DNA of 64,000 nt from Lachnospiraceae bacterium (GTDB lineage: Bacteria; Bacillota; Clostridia; Lachnospirales; Lachnospiraceae), in contig JAIEAP010000003.1 of NCBI GenBank assembly GCA_029071325.1, positions 1 through 64,000 on the forward strand, in the 5' to 3' direction. The translations under genes were made by a program, and so were the position numbers. The notes beneath the pieces were generated by a model. That model was not told the origin of the DNA, ran no database searches, and worked only from the letters and a program-made list of their open reading frames with translations. This document shows, piece by piece, positions 27,518-36,147 of the stretch. Numbering within the stretch: the stretch's first letter is position 1; each line of letters begins with the position of its first letter.

Positions 27518-28369
27518 ATGGGTTTTCTGAATAAAATGGAGCGTAAACTGGGCAGGTTTGCCATTTCAAATCTGATGCTTTATGTGATCGGAGCGTATGT
27601 GATCGGATATGCCATTCTGATGCTGCGGCCCGATGCACTGGGATATCTGGTATTAAGTCCGTATCACATTTTGCTTGGGCAAGTGTGGCGCTTATTTACC
27701 TGGGTCCTTGTGCCCAATACCGGAAGTCTGTTTTCTCTGCTGATCATGGCGCTGCTGTACTATCAGCTGGGCGGCGCGCTGGAGCGGGCATGGGGAACCT
27801 TCCGCTTTAATGTATATATTTTCGGCGGCATGCTGTTTATGGTGATCGGCGCCTTTATCATGTATGGCGTGATGTATCTGATGAATGGCGGTGTGACAGT
27901 GGCTATGCTCTCGATAGGTCTTCATTTCAGCACTGCCTATATCAATATGTCCATTTTCCTTGCATTTGCGGTGATGTTTCCCAATATGCAGATCATGCTG
28001 ATGTTTATCATCCCTATTAAGATGAAATGGATGGCGTTTGTGTATGCTGCAATTACCGTGTATCAGTTGATCTATACCGGATGGGACGGCAGAGTTGCGA
28101 TCATCATGTCGCTTCTCAACTTTCTGATTTTCTTCCTGTCCACAAGGAATTACAAGCGCGTATCTCCTAAGGAAATACACCGCCGTCAGGCATTTAAGGC
28201 ACAGATGCGCGAGCCCCGGCCGGGCAGCGGCATCACGAAGCATAAGTGCGCGATCTGCGGAAGGACAGAATTGGATGATCCCTCCTTGCAATTCCGTTTC
28301 TGCTCCAAGTGTGAGGGAAATTATGAATACTGCCAGGAGCATCTCTTTACCCATCAGCATAAAAAATAA
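27518..28369 (+). CDS. Rhomboid-like membrane protein with C-terminal zinc ribbon, no catalytic residues, 283 aa
   Basis: GAAGAAGAGG at 27501-27510 serves ATG 27518. Six membrane spans fill residues about 18-210 and the layout follows the rhomboid fold, including a long loop with QVWRLFTWVLVPN, close to the WR motif of rhomboids and derlins. The catalytic serine motif GxSG and the histidine of rhomboid proteases are absent, so it is probably not a protease. Residues about 245-283 form a zinc-binding tail with CAICG, FCSKC and a C-x-EH end (YCQEHLFTHQH). It has its own promoter and lies upstream of glnS, which has a separate promoter. It may act as a membrane adaptor; the function is not known to me. 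Confidence 0.7.
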   Translation: MGFLNKMERKLGRFAISNLMLYVIGAYVIGYAILMLRPDALGYLVLSPYHILLGQVWRLFTWVLVPNTGSLFSLLIMALLYYQLGGALERAWGTFRFNVYIFGGMLFMVIGAFIMYGVMYLMNGGVTVAMLSIGLHFSTAYINMSIFLAFAVMFPNMQIMLMFIIPIKMKWMAFVYAAITVYQLIYTGWDGRVAIIMSLLNFLIFFLSTRNYKRVSPKEIHRRQAFKAQMREPRPGSGITKHKCAICGRTELDDPSLQFRFCSKCEGNYEYCQEHLFTHQHKK

Positions 28370-28371
28370 GA

Positions 28372-28400
28372 TTGCTTTCCTTCACGGTTGCCGTTATAAT
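28372..28400 (+). promoter_or_regulatory. Sigma-A promoter of glnS
   Basis: TTGCTT at 28372-28377, 17-nt spacer and TATAAT at 28395-28400, 32 bases before the glnS start. The -35 box begins 3 bases after the stop of the gene upstream. Confidence 0.75.
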
Positions 28401-28432
28401 AAAAACAACAGACTGTAGGAGGAAGACACGAC

Positions 28433-30103
28433 ATGGCGAACGAAGCTGTCTCTAAGAATTTTATTGAGCAGATCATTGATAAGGATCTGGCGGAAGGATA
28501 TTGTAAAACAGTGCATACAAGATTCCCGCCGGAACCAAATGGTTATCTGCACATCGGACATGCAAAGTCTATTTTGCTGAATTATGGCTTGGCGCAGGAA
28601 TATAACGGGCTTTTCAATATGAGGTTTGATGATACCAACCCCACCAAGGAGCGGAGTGAGTTTGTAGAGTCAATCAAAGAGGATATCCAGTGGCTGGGGG
28701 CAGACTGGGAAGACCGGTTGTTTTTTGCATCCGACTATTTTGAAGATATGTATGAGGCGGCAGTGAAGCTGATCCATAAGGGCAAGGCGTATGTCTCAGA
28801 TCTGAGCGCAGAGGAGATGCGGGAGTATAGAGGTACACTGACAGAGCCGGGAAGGGAAGATCCCAGCAGGAACCGCAGCGTGGAGGAGAACCTTGCACTT
28901 TTTCGTGATATGAAGGATGGAAAATTCGCAGACGGCGAGAAGGTGCTGCGGGCGAAGATTGACATGGCGTCTCCCAATATGAATATGCGTGACCCCATCC
29001 TGTATCGTGTGGCGCATATGAGCCATCAGAACACCGGAGATAAGTGGTGTATATATCCCATGTACGATTTCGCGCATCCCATTGAGGATGCTATTGAGGG
29101 AATTACCCACTCTATCTGCACGTTGGAGTTTGAGGATCACCGTCCCTTATATGACTGGGTGGTGCGTGAACTGGAGTATGAGAATCCGCCCAAGCAGATT
29201 GAGTTTGCCAAGCTGTTTTTGACTAATGTAGTGACTGGTAAACGTTATATTAAGAAGCTGGTAGAAGACGGCATTGTGGATGGATGGGATGATCCCAGGC
29301 TGGTATCCATTGCAGCGCTGCGGCGCAGGGGCTTTACGCCGGAGTCTATTAAAATGTTTGTGGAGTTATGCGGCGTATCCAAAGCCAACAGTTCTACGGA
29401 TTATGCGATGCTGGAATACTGCATTCGGGAAGATCTGAAGCTGAAGCGGTCCCGTGTGATGGCAGTGTTAGATCCTGTCAAGGTAGTGATCGATAACTAT
29501 CCGGAAGACAAAATAGAATATTTTGACGTGGTCAACAATCTGGAGAATGAGGCCCTGGGCACGAGAAAAGTTCCCTTTGCGAGAGAACTGTACATTGATC
29601 GGGAGGATTTTATGGAGGAGCCGCCGAAGAAATATTTCCGTATGTTTCCGGGGAACGAAGTGCGTCTGATGCATGCGTATTTTGTGAAATGTGAAAGCTT
29701 TGTCAAGGATGAGTCCGGTAAGGTGACGGAGATTCACTGTACGTATGACCCGGCGTCCAGGGGCGGCAACAGCCCGGACGGCAGGAAAGTGAAAGGAACC
29801 ATTCACTGGGTGGCAGCCCCCACGGCTGTAACGGCGCAGGTGCGTCTCTATGAAAATGTTGTGGATGAGGAATTGGGCGTATATAATGAGGACGGCAGTC
29901 TCAACTTAAATCCTAACTCACTGACTGTACTGGATCATTGTTATGTGGAGCCCAGCATTGCAGAGGCAAAAGCATATGACAGCTTCCAGTTTGTCAGACA
30001 GGGTTTCTTCTGTGTCGATGCCCGGGACAGCAGACCGGGAGAATTGGTGTTTAACCGTATTGTATCCCTGAAGAGTTCCTATAAATTACCGGCGCAGCCG
30101 TAG
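28433..30103 (+). CDS. glnS: Glutaminyl-tRNA synthetase, 556 aa
   Basis: AGGAGGAAG at 28417-28425 precedes ATG 28433. It charges tRNA-Gln with glutamine in the cytoplasm. The HIGH motif is in [15 protein letters not shown] (near residue 40), and the class I Rossmann fold continues with FDDTNPTKE and [10 protein letters not shown]. The glutaminyl- rather than glutamyl-specific anticodon part is seen in [20 protein letters not shown] and [11 protein letters not shown]. The second signature, VMSKR in the E. coli enzyme, reads VTGKR here (residues 267-271); the catalytic lysine is kept but Met-Ser is replaced. The length is close to E. coli GlnRS (554). Genes for an amidotransferase route are not in the window. 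Confidence 0.95.
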   Translation: MANEAVSKNFIEQIIDKDLAEGYCKTVHTRFPPEPNGYLHIGHAKSILLNYGLAQEYNGLFNMRFDDTNPTKERSEFVESIKEDIQWLGADWEDRLFFASDYFEDMYEAAVKLIHKGKAYVSDLSAEEMREYRGTLTEPGREDPSRNRSVEENLALFRDMKDGKFADGEKVLRAKIDMASPNMNMRDPILYRVAHMSHQNTGDKWCIYPMYDFAHPIEDAIEGITHSICTLEFEDHRPLYDWVVRELEYENPPKQIEFAKLFLTNVVTGKRYIKKLVEDGIVDGWDDPRLVSIAALRRRGFTPESIKMFVELCGVSKANSSTDYAMLEYCIREDLKLKRSRVMAVLDPVKVVIDNYPEDKIEYFDVVNNLENEALGTRKVPFARELYIDREDFMEEPPKKYFRMFPGNEVRLMHAYFVKCESFVKDESGKVTEIHCTYDPASRGGNSPDGRKVKGTIHWVAAPTAVTAQVRLYENVVDEELGVYNEDGSLNLNPNSLTVLDHCYVEPSIAEAKAYDSFQFVRQGFFCVDARDSRPGELVFNRIVSLKSSYKLPAQP

Positions 30104-30116
30104 ACGGAGGATAGAG

Positions 30117-30965
30117 ATGAATTTATTTGCAGGATTGGAAAAGTTCGGATTAAAGGCAGGTAAGGACGTGGACCTGTATCAGGAGGATAAGAAGGAAGAG
30201 AAAGAGCAGAATCAGGCAGAGAAAGCGGTTGAAGAGCACAAAGAAGAGGACTTTATTCTGGAGAAGACGATGACCTGTCCGGTCTGTGACAAGACTTTTA
30301 AAACCAAGATGGTGAAGAACGGCAAAGCGAGACGTATGGAGCCCGACATTGATCTGCGTCCGAGGCATCAGTATATCGATACGTTAAAATATGGCGTCAG
30401 CTTCTGTCCCTATTGCGGATATGCGGCATTAAACCGTTATTTCACGCATGTTACATCCGGTCAGATCAAGCTGATCAAGGAGCAGGTATGTAAGAATTAT
30501 AAGGCGGGAGAGCCGGATCATGTGCCGGTATGGAATTATGATACCGCTATTGAAATGCATAAAATGGCGCTGTTTGTTGCTATGGCAAAAAAAGCCCGTG
30601 TCAGCGAGAAGGCATATACCTGCCTGATGATCGCATGGCTGTTGCGCGGCAAGATTGAGGAGCTTACGGAAGATCCGCTGATGGAAGTAGATGTCAGCGA
30701 GCTTGAGAAAGAGGAAGAAGAATTTTACAGAGAGGCATATGACGGTCTGGTCAAAGCCATGAGTTCGGAGAGCTTTCCTATTTGCGGCATGGATACCTGT
30801 ACCATGGATTATCTGCTGGCGTATATGGCAACTCATTTTAAAGAGTATGAGGTGGCGTCCAAGTGCCTTTCCAGAGTTCTGACTTCACCCAATGCCAGCC
30901 GGAAGATGAAAGATATTTCCCTGGAACTGAAGGAAGAGATCATTCAGCAATTAAGAAAGAAATAG
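30117..30965 (+). CDS. DUF2225 family protein, 282 aa
   Basis: GGAGG at 30106-30110 serves ATG 30117, 13 bases after glnS. After a charged lysine- and glutamate-rich start, two cysteine pairs appear: MTCPVCDKTF (near residue 58) and FCPYCGYAALNRYF (near residue 98). These are the zinc-ribbon signature of DUF2225, found in Bacillota and spirochaetes. The rest is helical with TPR-like character (YRAYDGLVKAM type helices). The function of the family is unknown to me. The close spacing suggests co-transcription with glnS and perhaps the following regulator. Confidence 0.85.
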   Translation: MNLFAGLEKFGLKAGKDVDLYQEDKKEEKEQNQAEKAVEEHKEEDFILEKTMTCPVCDKTFKTKMVKNGKARRMEPDIDLRPRHQYIDTLKYGVSFCPYCGYAALNRYFTHVTSGQIKLIKEQVCKNYKAGEPDHVPVWNYDTAIEMHKMALFVAMAKKARVSEKAYTCLMIAWLLRGKIEELTEDPLMEVDVSELEKEEEEFYREAYDGLVKAMSSESFPICGMDTCTMDYLLAYMATHFKEYEVASKCLSRVLTSPNASRKMKDISLELKEEIIQQLRKK

Positions 30966-30977
30966 GTGGTGCGCAGG

Positions 30978-32402
30978 ATGAGAGAACTGTGGATTGATTT
31001 AAACCCGGATTCCTCGAAGGCGCTGTATGAACAGATTTATGATAAGATCCGCACCATGATAGCAGACGGTAAGCTTTTCCCCGGGGAAAAATTACCGTCT
31101 ACTCGTTTTATGGCGAAAAGTCTGTCTATCAGCCGCAGTACGGTAGAGGTGGCATATGAACAGTTGACGGCGGAAGGGTATCTGGAATCGCGTCCCCGCG
31201 CCGGTTATTTTGTGTGCGATATCAGTATGCTCTATCAGCAGAGGCAGGATACGCCGGAGACAGGTATTGTGCCAGAACGGGTGGAGCATAAAATGTCTGC
31301 CCTGCGGTTTTCACCCTTTGAGGTAGATGCTGAACATTTCCCCTACGGAATCTGGAACAGGCTGTATAAGGAGATGAATGCGGCGGAGAACGGTGCGCTC
31401 TTAATGTCCGGCGAAGCCCAGGGGGATCGTAAGCTGCGGACTGCGATCTGCCGCTATCTGTGCCGTGCCAGAGGTGTGGTCTGCCAGGAGGAACAGATCA
31501 TTGTGGGCGCAGGAAATGAATATCTGCTGTTATTGCTGGCGCAGCTTCTGGACAGCTGCAGGAGCGTGATGATGGAGCGCTATACCTATATCCAGGCGTA
31601 TCAGACCTTTTCCAATATGGGATATACCCTTCATGCCGCAGACGTGGACGGAGGCGGAATCTGCATGCGTGATGTGGAGGAGCAGCAGCCGGAGTTGGTA
31701 TACGTGATGCCCTCCCACCAGTTTCCGCTGGGGCATGTGATGCCCTTGAAGCGGAGACTGGAGCTGCTTGCATGGGCGTCAGAGGGCAGAGGGCGGTATA
31801 TCCTGGAGGACGATCATGACAGTGAATTCCGCTATAAAGGCAGGCCGATTCCGGCATTGTGGGGAAATGATTCCGGGGAGCATGTCATTTACCTGGGGAC
31901 ATTTTCCAAGAGCATTGCACCTTCCCTGCGGGTGAGTTTTATGGTGCTGCCGGGACATCTGCTGGCGCGGTACAGACAACGGTGCAGTTTCTATTCCTGC
32001 ACGGTTCCTCGGGTGATGCAGGCTGTGCTGTACCGTTTCCTGGAGGAGGGGCATTTTGAGCGTCATCTGAACCGTATGCGCAATCTGTATAAGGGAAAGC
32101 ACGACTTATTGCTGCATCTGCTGCGGCAGGAATCCTGGATCAAGCGGATCTATGGAGAGTATGCCGGACTGCATGTACTGGCGGAGTTAAAGGGGGGAGT
32201 GCCGGAAGCGTTTGTGACGGATCGCGCTTATACGGAGGGGCTTGAGGTGCATGGATTGGGAGAGTACAGGGCAGTACCGGAAGATCTGGTATCCATGGAG
32301 CGTCCGGCAACGCTGCTTTTGGGATATGGGAATCTCGACGAGGTGGACATGAGGCGTGGAATCGAGATCTTAAGGCATAGCGTCAGCCCCGGAACGAAAT
32401 GA
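30978..32402 (+). CDS. MocR-type transcriptional regulator (GntR HTH plus aminotransferase domain), 474 aa
   Basis: ATG 30978 is used because AGGTGG at 30964-30969 is well placed for it. Residues 1-75 are a GntR winged helix (LYEQIYDKIRTMIADGKL, LPSTRFMAKSLSISRSTV, YEQLTAEGYLESRPRAGYFV). The rest is a class I aminotransferase fold with LEDDHDSEFRY and the PLP lysine in YLGTFSKSIAP. Such proteins sense PLP or a PLP adduct and control genes for vitamin B6, GABA, taurine or cell-wall metabolism. No pdxS or pdxT gene is nearby, so the target is unknown. It is 12 bases from the DUF2225 gene. Its last 33 bases overlap a minus-strand small gene. Confidence 0.9.
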   Translation: MRELWIDLNPDSSKALYEQIYDKIRTMIADGKLFPGEKLPSTRFMAKSLSISRSTVEVAYEQLTAEGYLESRPRAGYFVCDISMLYQQRQDTPETGIVPERVEHKMSALRFSPFEVDAEHFPYGIWNRLYKEMNAAENGALLMSGEAQGDRKLRTAICRYLCRARGVVCQEEQIIVGAGNEYLLLLLAQLLDSCRSVMMERYTYIQAYQTFSNMGYTLHAADVDGGGICMRDVEEQQPELVYVMPSHQFPLGHVMPLKRRLELLAWASEGRGRYILEDDHDSEFRYKGRPIPALWGNDSGEHVIYLGTFSKSIAPSLRVSFMVLPGHLLARYRQRCSFYSCTVPRVMQAVLYRFLEEGHFERHLNRMRNLYKGKHDLLLHLLRQESWIKRIYGEYAGLHVLAELKGGVPEAFVTDRAYTEGLEVHGLGEYRAVPEDLVSMERPATLLLGYGNLDEVDMRRGIEILRHSVSPGTK

Positions 32403-32483
32403 GACGGTTGCGCCGGCATAGACGTTAGCGGGCAGAGCCCAGATCAGTACGGAAGCTAATAGTAAACGATATAATTTTTTCAT
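32370..32483 (-). CDS. Very short secreted peptide or truncated exported protein, 37 aa
   Basis: On the minus strand AGGAGATGAGAAA precedes ATG 32483. The protein is almost entirely a signal peptide (KKLYRLLLASVLIWALPANVYA), with a likely cut after VYA leaving about 14 residues, GATVSFRSGADAMP. It follows the DUF1700-like gene by 20 bases in the PadR operon. Either it is a small secreted peptide or the stump of a longer exported protein cut short by its overlap with the end of the MocR gene. The good ribosome site and signal peptide argue that it is expressed. It is too short for standard annotation. Confidence 0.5.
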   Translation of the reverse strand: MKKLYRLLLASVLIWALPANVYAGATVSFRSGADAMP

Positions 32484-32503
32484 TTTCTCATCTCCTGTGT
32501 CAT

Positions 32504-32878
32504 TCATTTTTGTATTTCGTCGATGGTGTACTCCACAGTGATAGGAGTTCTGCTGCTGTTTAAGAGTATCGCAAATAAAGTTGTGATCACTGCAAATGCC
32601 AGGATAAAAGCCAGCAGGCAGATTCGGGTGCACAGCCGTTTCCTTTGGGAATAGCGCTGCAGAAGCTCCGCATCCAGGGAGTCCATACAGGTGTTTGCAA
32701 CATCTTCCGGTCTGCCCAGGAACGCATATAACTCCTCCCAGGTTGCGGCAGGATGCTCGGACATGAATTCCTCACACATATTATGCAGTTGCTTGTGCAG
32801 TAGTGCCCGCTCTGCGTTTGGACAGGATAGCTTTCTGTCGACATTTCTGATGTATCTTCTGATCTGCTTATCGTACAT
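32504..32878 (-). CDS. DUF1700/DUF6120-like membrane protein of a PadR operon, 124 aa
   Basis: The start is ATG 32878, with GAGGAG seven to eight bases before it; an ATG five codons upstream overlaps that ribosome site. The N-terminal part (YIRNVDRKLSCPNAERALLHKQL and YAFLGRPEDVANTCMDSL) resembles the small helical domain of DUF1700-type proteins that are commonly paired with PadR regulators. One membrane span (TRICLLAFILAFAVITTLFAILL) lies near residues 88-110, and a short outside tail follows. It may be a membrane-bound partner of the regulator, similar to anti-regulator modules, but this is inferred from the pairing. Confidence 0.65.
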   Translation of the reverse strand: MYDKQIRRYIRNVDRKLSCPNAERALLHKQLHNMCEEFMSEHPAATWEELYAFLGRPEDVANTCMDSLDAELLQRYSQRKRLCTRICLLAFILAFAVITTLFAILLNSSRTPITVEYTIDEIQK

Positions 32879-32897
32879 GTATTTTCTCCTCATTCCC

Positions 32898-33239
32898 TTA
32901 TGATGATATGACCTGTTCTATCGCGGCGCTGATCCGGTGGTATTCCTGTATCGCATAGTCCAGATAACGGTTACCTGCATCTGTAATCTTATAATAGATG
33001 CGTACATGATTGTCATCGGTCAGCGATTTACTTGCTTCCTCGATCAGACCGTTTTTGCACAGGCGGTTGATAGCAATATACAGAGTGTTATACACCAATA
33101 CATGATTGCTGACCTGCTCGATGGCTTTCATAATCTCATAAGTATACATCGGCTGTTTCCTCAGCATGAAAAGTACCATCATCTCTGTGGTGGCTTTCTT
33201 TAAGCCGTCCATTAATTTTGTTTGTTCTTTGTTAGCCAA
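32898..33239 (-). CDS. PadR family transcriptional regulator, 113 aa
   Basis: I place the start at TTG 33239: AAGAGGAG lies 8 bases upstream on the minus strand, whereas the ATG seven codons earlier lies before this ribosome site. The winged helix (TEMMVLFMLRKQPMYTYEIMKAIEQV, LYIAINRLCKNGLIEE, RIYYKITDAGNRYL) is typical of PadR, which represses its own operon and linked membrane or exporter genes. A palindrome overlaps its promoter and a promoter on the plus strand, so it probably also controls the gene cluster starting at 33568. The short C-terminal helix suits dimer formation. Confidence 0.85.
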   Translation of the reverse strand: MANKEQTKLMDGLKKATTEMMVLFMLRKQPMYTYEIMKAIEQVSNHVLVYNTLYIAINRLCKNGLIEEASKSLTDDNHVRIYYKITDAGNRYLDYAIQEYHRISAAIEQVISS

Positions 33240-33290
33240 AAAATGTTCTCCTCTTAACATTGTTACTTTTTTATTTGATAATATAGTATC

Positions 33291-33318
33291 AGTATATCTT
33301 ATACCATATAGATGTCAA
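33291..33318 (-). promoter_or_regulatory. Sigma-A promoter of padR
   Basis: On the minus strand TTGACA (33318-33313), 16-nt spacer, TATACT (33296-33291). Confidence 0.7.
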
Positions 33319-33335
33319 CATATTTATTGTTGACA
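33313..33335. promoter_or_regulatory. Candidate PadR operator, perfect inverted repeat
   Basis: TGTCAACA-TATTTAT-TGTTGACA. Each half contains the -35 box of one of the two divergent promoters, so a bound dimer would block both. Confidence 0.65.
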
Positions 33336-33358
33336 GGTATAAAACGTGATGTTAAAAT
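33330..33358 (+). promoter_or_regulatory. Sigma-A promoter of the secreted-protein/ABC cluster
   Basis: TTGACA at 33330-33335, 17-nt spacer, TAAAAT at 33353-33358. The transcript would have a leader of roughly 200 nt. Confidence 0.65.
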
Positions 33359-33461
33359 GCTTTTATAGATATTGGAATGGTAATACTATATATGGGGAAG
33401 AAACATGAGTTATTTTTAAAATGAGAATTGAGAGCAGTATAACGGAACTAGTTATACAAAG

Positions 33462-33520
33462 CAGACGTTTTGCAGATCATGGTTCAGCTTCCTGATTTGC
33501 ATAAATGTCTGTTTTTTATT
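33462..33520 (+). terminator. Terminator-like hairpin in the leader of the secreted-protein cluster
   Basis: CAGACGTTTTGCA pairs with TGCATAAATGTCTG (one mismatch, one bulge), followed by TTTTTTATTT. It lies between the promoter at 33330 and the gene at 33568, so it may attenuate transcription. Confidence 0.6.
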
Positions 33521-33567
33521 TGGGAGCGGTACACCGTAGAGTGATGAAAGTAGGAGGAAAGAGTATA

Positions 33568-33981
33568 ATGAAAAGAAAAAGAGCAATGAAAAAAACAGCA
33601 GCGGCACTTGTGGCGGCGGTATTGGCAGTGGGCATCGGATTTTCTTCGAACGCAGCTTCCGGGTCATTTACCTCATCAGGCGGGATAACGAATGTTACAT
33701 GGAATTATGAGTTTACGTCTACACTTACCGGAGGCGCGTTTTATCGCTTGGCAGCAAGTGCGCGACAGCCTCGGTATTATAAATTTGATGATCTGAATCT
33801 AAAACTGACCTTATACTGCAACACCGGCAGTAATCAGGTGAAGGACGTGAGTCTACATAATGCGTATGAAATAGACGCTCATATTGACGCCTCAACAGGA
33901 GTCACGGGCGGCAAGGGATATGTGGTCTATAATTTCAGCGACGATACATATGGCAAGGCAAGCAAGACCGTGTATAACTAA
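33568..33981 (+). CDS. Small secreted protein of unknown function, 137 aa
   Basis: AGGAGG at 33552-33557 serves ATG 33568. The N-terminus is a clear signal peptide (basic start, AAALVAAVLAVGIGFSSNAAS core). The mature part of about 110 residues is rich in G, S, T and aromatic residues with alternating hydrophobicity, suggesting a beta-rich fold, and lacks cysteine pairs except one single cysteine (YCNTGS). It has no anchor, so it is released or held by partners. It leads the cluster with two lipoproteins and an ABC-2 exporter and shares a control region with padR. I do not recognise the family. Confidence 0.75.
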   Translation: MKRKRAMKKTAAALVAAVLAVGIGFSSNAASGSFTSSGGITNVTWNYEFTSTLTGGAFYRLAASARQPRYYKFDDLNLKLTLYCNTGSNQVKDVSLHNAYEIDAHIDASTGVTGGKGYVVYNFSDDTYGKASKTVYN

Positions 33982-34026
33982 TAATAGCCCATAACAAAGA
34001 CTGGATGAAATGAAAGGCAGATAATT

Positions 34027-35031
34027 ATGAAAAAAATTCTATGGTGTACCGTTTTTTTATTATTATTTTTGAGCGGATGTGCGAAAAGTGATGAGGCAAT
34101 GGAGCCTCAGAGGGAGGAGGGTGACCTTTCTGATGCGGCGGATGCGTTTACGCAAACGGATACTTCGGAGTATGATACTGCCGGGGAAAATATGGCGGAG
34201 CGTTCTTCCCAGTGGTCGGCAAATGGACTCAGCCCTCAGGAAAACCCATATAACGGGGAACAGCAGTATGTATCTTTTTATGGAGAGGATATCGTATACG
34301 CAGGAGATCCCATAGAACTGGGTATGTCGGTTGAAATTGCGATACAGCCCTTAGATAACGACAGGATTCCCCTGCTATGTATGGTATTGATAGATGGTCA
34401 ACCGGTTCCGTTTTCGCTGGGAACAGGGGAGGCGGATGTTGTGCAATATACAGAACTGCAGAATGGGGAGCAGGCAATACTGCCGCTTTTGATAGAACCG
34501 GAGAATATCTCCCAGGGAGAGACGAAGCAGTTACTGTTCGTAGGGATTCCCTTCTATGACAAGACGGATAATGGCAGTATGGAAAACGACGTCCTTTCCT
34601 GGGAGCATAATCTCTATGCCCAGGCGGAGGCAGCGGGCGGCGAACCGGCTGCGCTGGGGCGGCTGACGGTTCTGTCGGAAGATGATGTGGAAGAACTGTA
34701 TGCGGCGGATGTTCATGAAATATTTCCGGACAGGGAAATGATCCGGGACTGTATTATGCAGAATAAGGAAGGAGATTGGTATTATCTGGGAGGATATGAG
34801 CAGGGGCGCGGCAGAACCTATCTGATCTGCGACGGCTTGTTGTTTGACGGATTCCCGGATGGTCAGTACAGTATCCTGTGGGAGGATGAAGCGGAGGGCT
34901 ATGGGCAGGAGAAGATCGACATATCGTCCTTAGCGGAGGGAAGTCATCTGTTGACTGCATTTACGGTGGAATACGGACAAAGTATGTTGTGGATCAAAAA
35001 ATCAGTGAATCGGGAGGTGGTCGTAGAATGA
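34027..35031 (+). CDS. Lipoprotein of unknown function, 334 aa
   Basis: GAAAGGCAG at 34013-34021 lies before ATG 34027. The signal ends in the lipobox LSGC (C18), so it is lipid-anchored outside the cell. An acidic low-complexity linker (residues about 20-75) leads to a beta-rich region (YVSFYGEDIVYAGDPIELGM, MVLIDGQPVPFSL), perhaps an Ig-like sandwich, followed by a second part with EIFPDREMIRDC. It has no catalytic motif that I know. The ATGA overlap with the next lipoprotein gene shows they are one operon. Confidence 0.75.
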   Translation: MKKILWCTVFLLLFLSGCAKSDEAMEPQREEGDLSDAADAFTQTDTSEYDTAGENMAERSSQWSANGLSPQENPYNGEQQYVSFYGEDIVYAGDPIELGMSVEIAIQPLDNDRIPLLCMVLIDGQPVPFSLGTGEADVVQYTELQNGEQAILPLLIEPENISQGETKQLLFVGIPFYDKTDNGSMENDVLSWEHNLYAQAEAAGGEPAALGRLTVLSEDDVEELYAADVHEIFPDREMIRDCIMQNKEGDWYYLGGYEQGRGRTYLICDGLLFDGFPDGQYSILWEDEAEGYGQEKIDISSLAEGSHLLTAFTVEYGQSMLWIKKSVNREVVVE

Positions 35032-36125
35032 AGCTGAAAAGGAAGCTGGCGGCAGTGACCTGTCTGCTGCTGGCATGTATGATGTATCTGGGCGGCTGCA
35101 GCCGTGACGAGGGCACAGCTGGGGAACGCAATAATCTGGGCGGGTCAGGTACGATTCGGAATGCGGAGTGTACACAGGGACTGGGTGCTTTGTATGATGA
35201 GGAAAACATATATTTTCTTGAATGGTTTCCCCAAATAGGGGGGATAGGGCGCGGATATTGGCGGCTGGACGAGCAGGGCTTGTTAAGCGTGAAATGTGAC
35301 ATTGCCTCCTGCACGCATTCGGACATTGATTGTGAAGCGGTTTATACTGACGCTTATTTTAATGGGCTCTTTATGTTTGGCGATACCCTGTACCTGGCGT
35401 ATGATGTGAAGCAGGGAGGGGACGGGATGGCAGGGAAAGGATACATAGAAAACTGTGAGACCGGCGAGGTGGTCTTCGATAATCCGGTGCCGGAAGGCAT
35501 GGATCCGGATAAGGCGCTGGATGATTCGTCGGCAATTTTCTATTATAATATACTCGGCGATGATATGATCAAGGTGGAGGGGAATTACCATGCCTATCTT
35601 CTGGATGCAGACTGGAATGTGCTGTATTGGTATGACGACGTGGGTAAACTGCCCTGGGCGTGTGTTCGGGAGAATAAATACTACTACGTCAATGACGTGT
35701 ACCAGTTGGTGTGCGTCGATCTTGACACGAAAGAGATAAGAGTTCTCTCCGGTGACAGCAAGGCAGTCTGTCCGGATGATGAAAACGGATATATATATTA
35801 TAGCGATGAATTTTCGAATCTGCATCGTATGGAAATGGATACGGAGAAGGATGAGGTGATCGCCACGGATATCGTATACTTTTCTGCTCATGGAGACTAT
35901 CTGTATTGCGATATAGAAGAAGACGGACATGCAGCCGGAAAGCATATCCTGGACACAGAGGGGAATCTGGTATTTGACTATACGGATTATGAAAATATGG
36001 ATACGCATTCGATCATTGCCATTGAGGGGAAGTGCTATACCTCTTTTAATGATGGAGGGGATAGTCCGGGTGTTGCCCAGATGGATGCGGATGGGCAAAA
36101 TTATACAGAGTATTATCTGGAATGA
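35028..36125 (+). CDS. Lipoprotein with beta-propeller-like repeats, 365 aa
   Basis: The start is ATG 35028, overlapping the previous stop (ATGA), with GGGAGGTGG at 35012-35020 upstream. The lipobox LGGC gives C24. The mature protein has recurrent units of the type DEENIYFLEW, YLAYDVKQGG, NKYYYVNDVYQLVCVDLDT, NGYIYYSDEFSNLHRME and GDYLYCDIEEDG, spaced about 45-60 residues. This matches DUF5050-like or six-bladed beta-propeller lipoproteins. CDIASCTHSDIDC may form disulfides or bind metal. It probably works with the lipoprotein upstream and the exporter downstream. Confidence 0.75.
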   Translation: MKLKRKLAAVTCLLLACMMYLGGCSRDEGTAGERNNLGGSGTIRNAECTQGLGALYDEENIYFLEWFPQIGGIGRGYWRLDEQGLLSVKCDIASCTHSDIDCEAVYTDAYFNGLFMFGDTLYLAYDVKQGGDGMAGKGYIENCETGEVVFDNPVPEGMDPDKALDDSSAIFYYNILGDDMIKVEGNYHAYLLDADWNVLYWYDDVGKLPWACVRENKYYYVNDVYQLVCVDLDTKEIRVLSGDSKAVCPDDENGYIYYSDEFSNLHRMEMDTEKDEVIATDIVYFSAHGDYLYCDIEEDGHAAGKHILDTEGNLVFDYTDYENMDTHSIIAIEGKCYTSFNDGGDSPGVAQMDADGQNYTEYYLE

Positions 36126-36147
36126 CTGAAGAAGCAGGTGATGGGAT

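Larger units (their letters stand above)
33240..33567. other. Divergent control region between padR and the secreted-protein cluster
   Basis: No gene is seen in these 328 bases. They hold two divergent sigma-A promoters that share a palindrome (33313-33335), a plus-strand leader of about 200 nt with a GTATAAC/GTTATAC hairpin (33437-33457), and a terminator-like hairpin with T-run (33462-33520) before the ribosome site at 33551. Confidence 0.6.
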
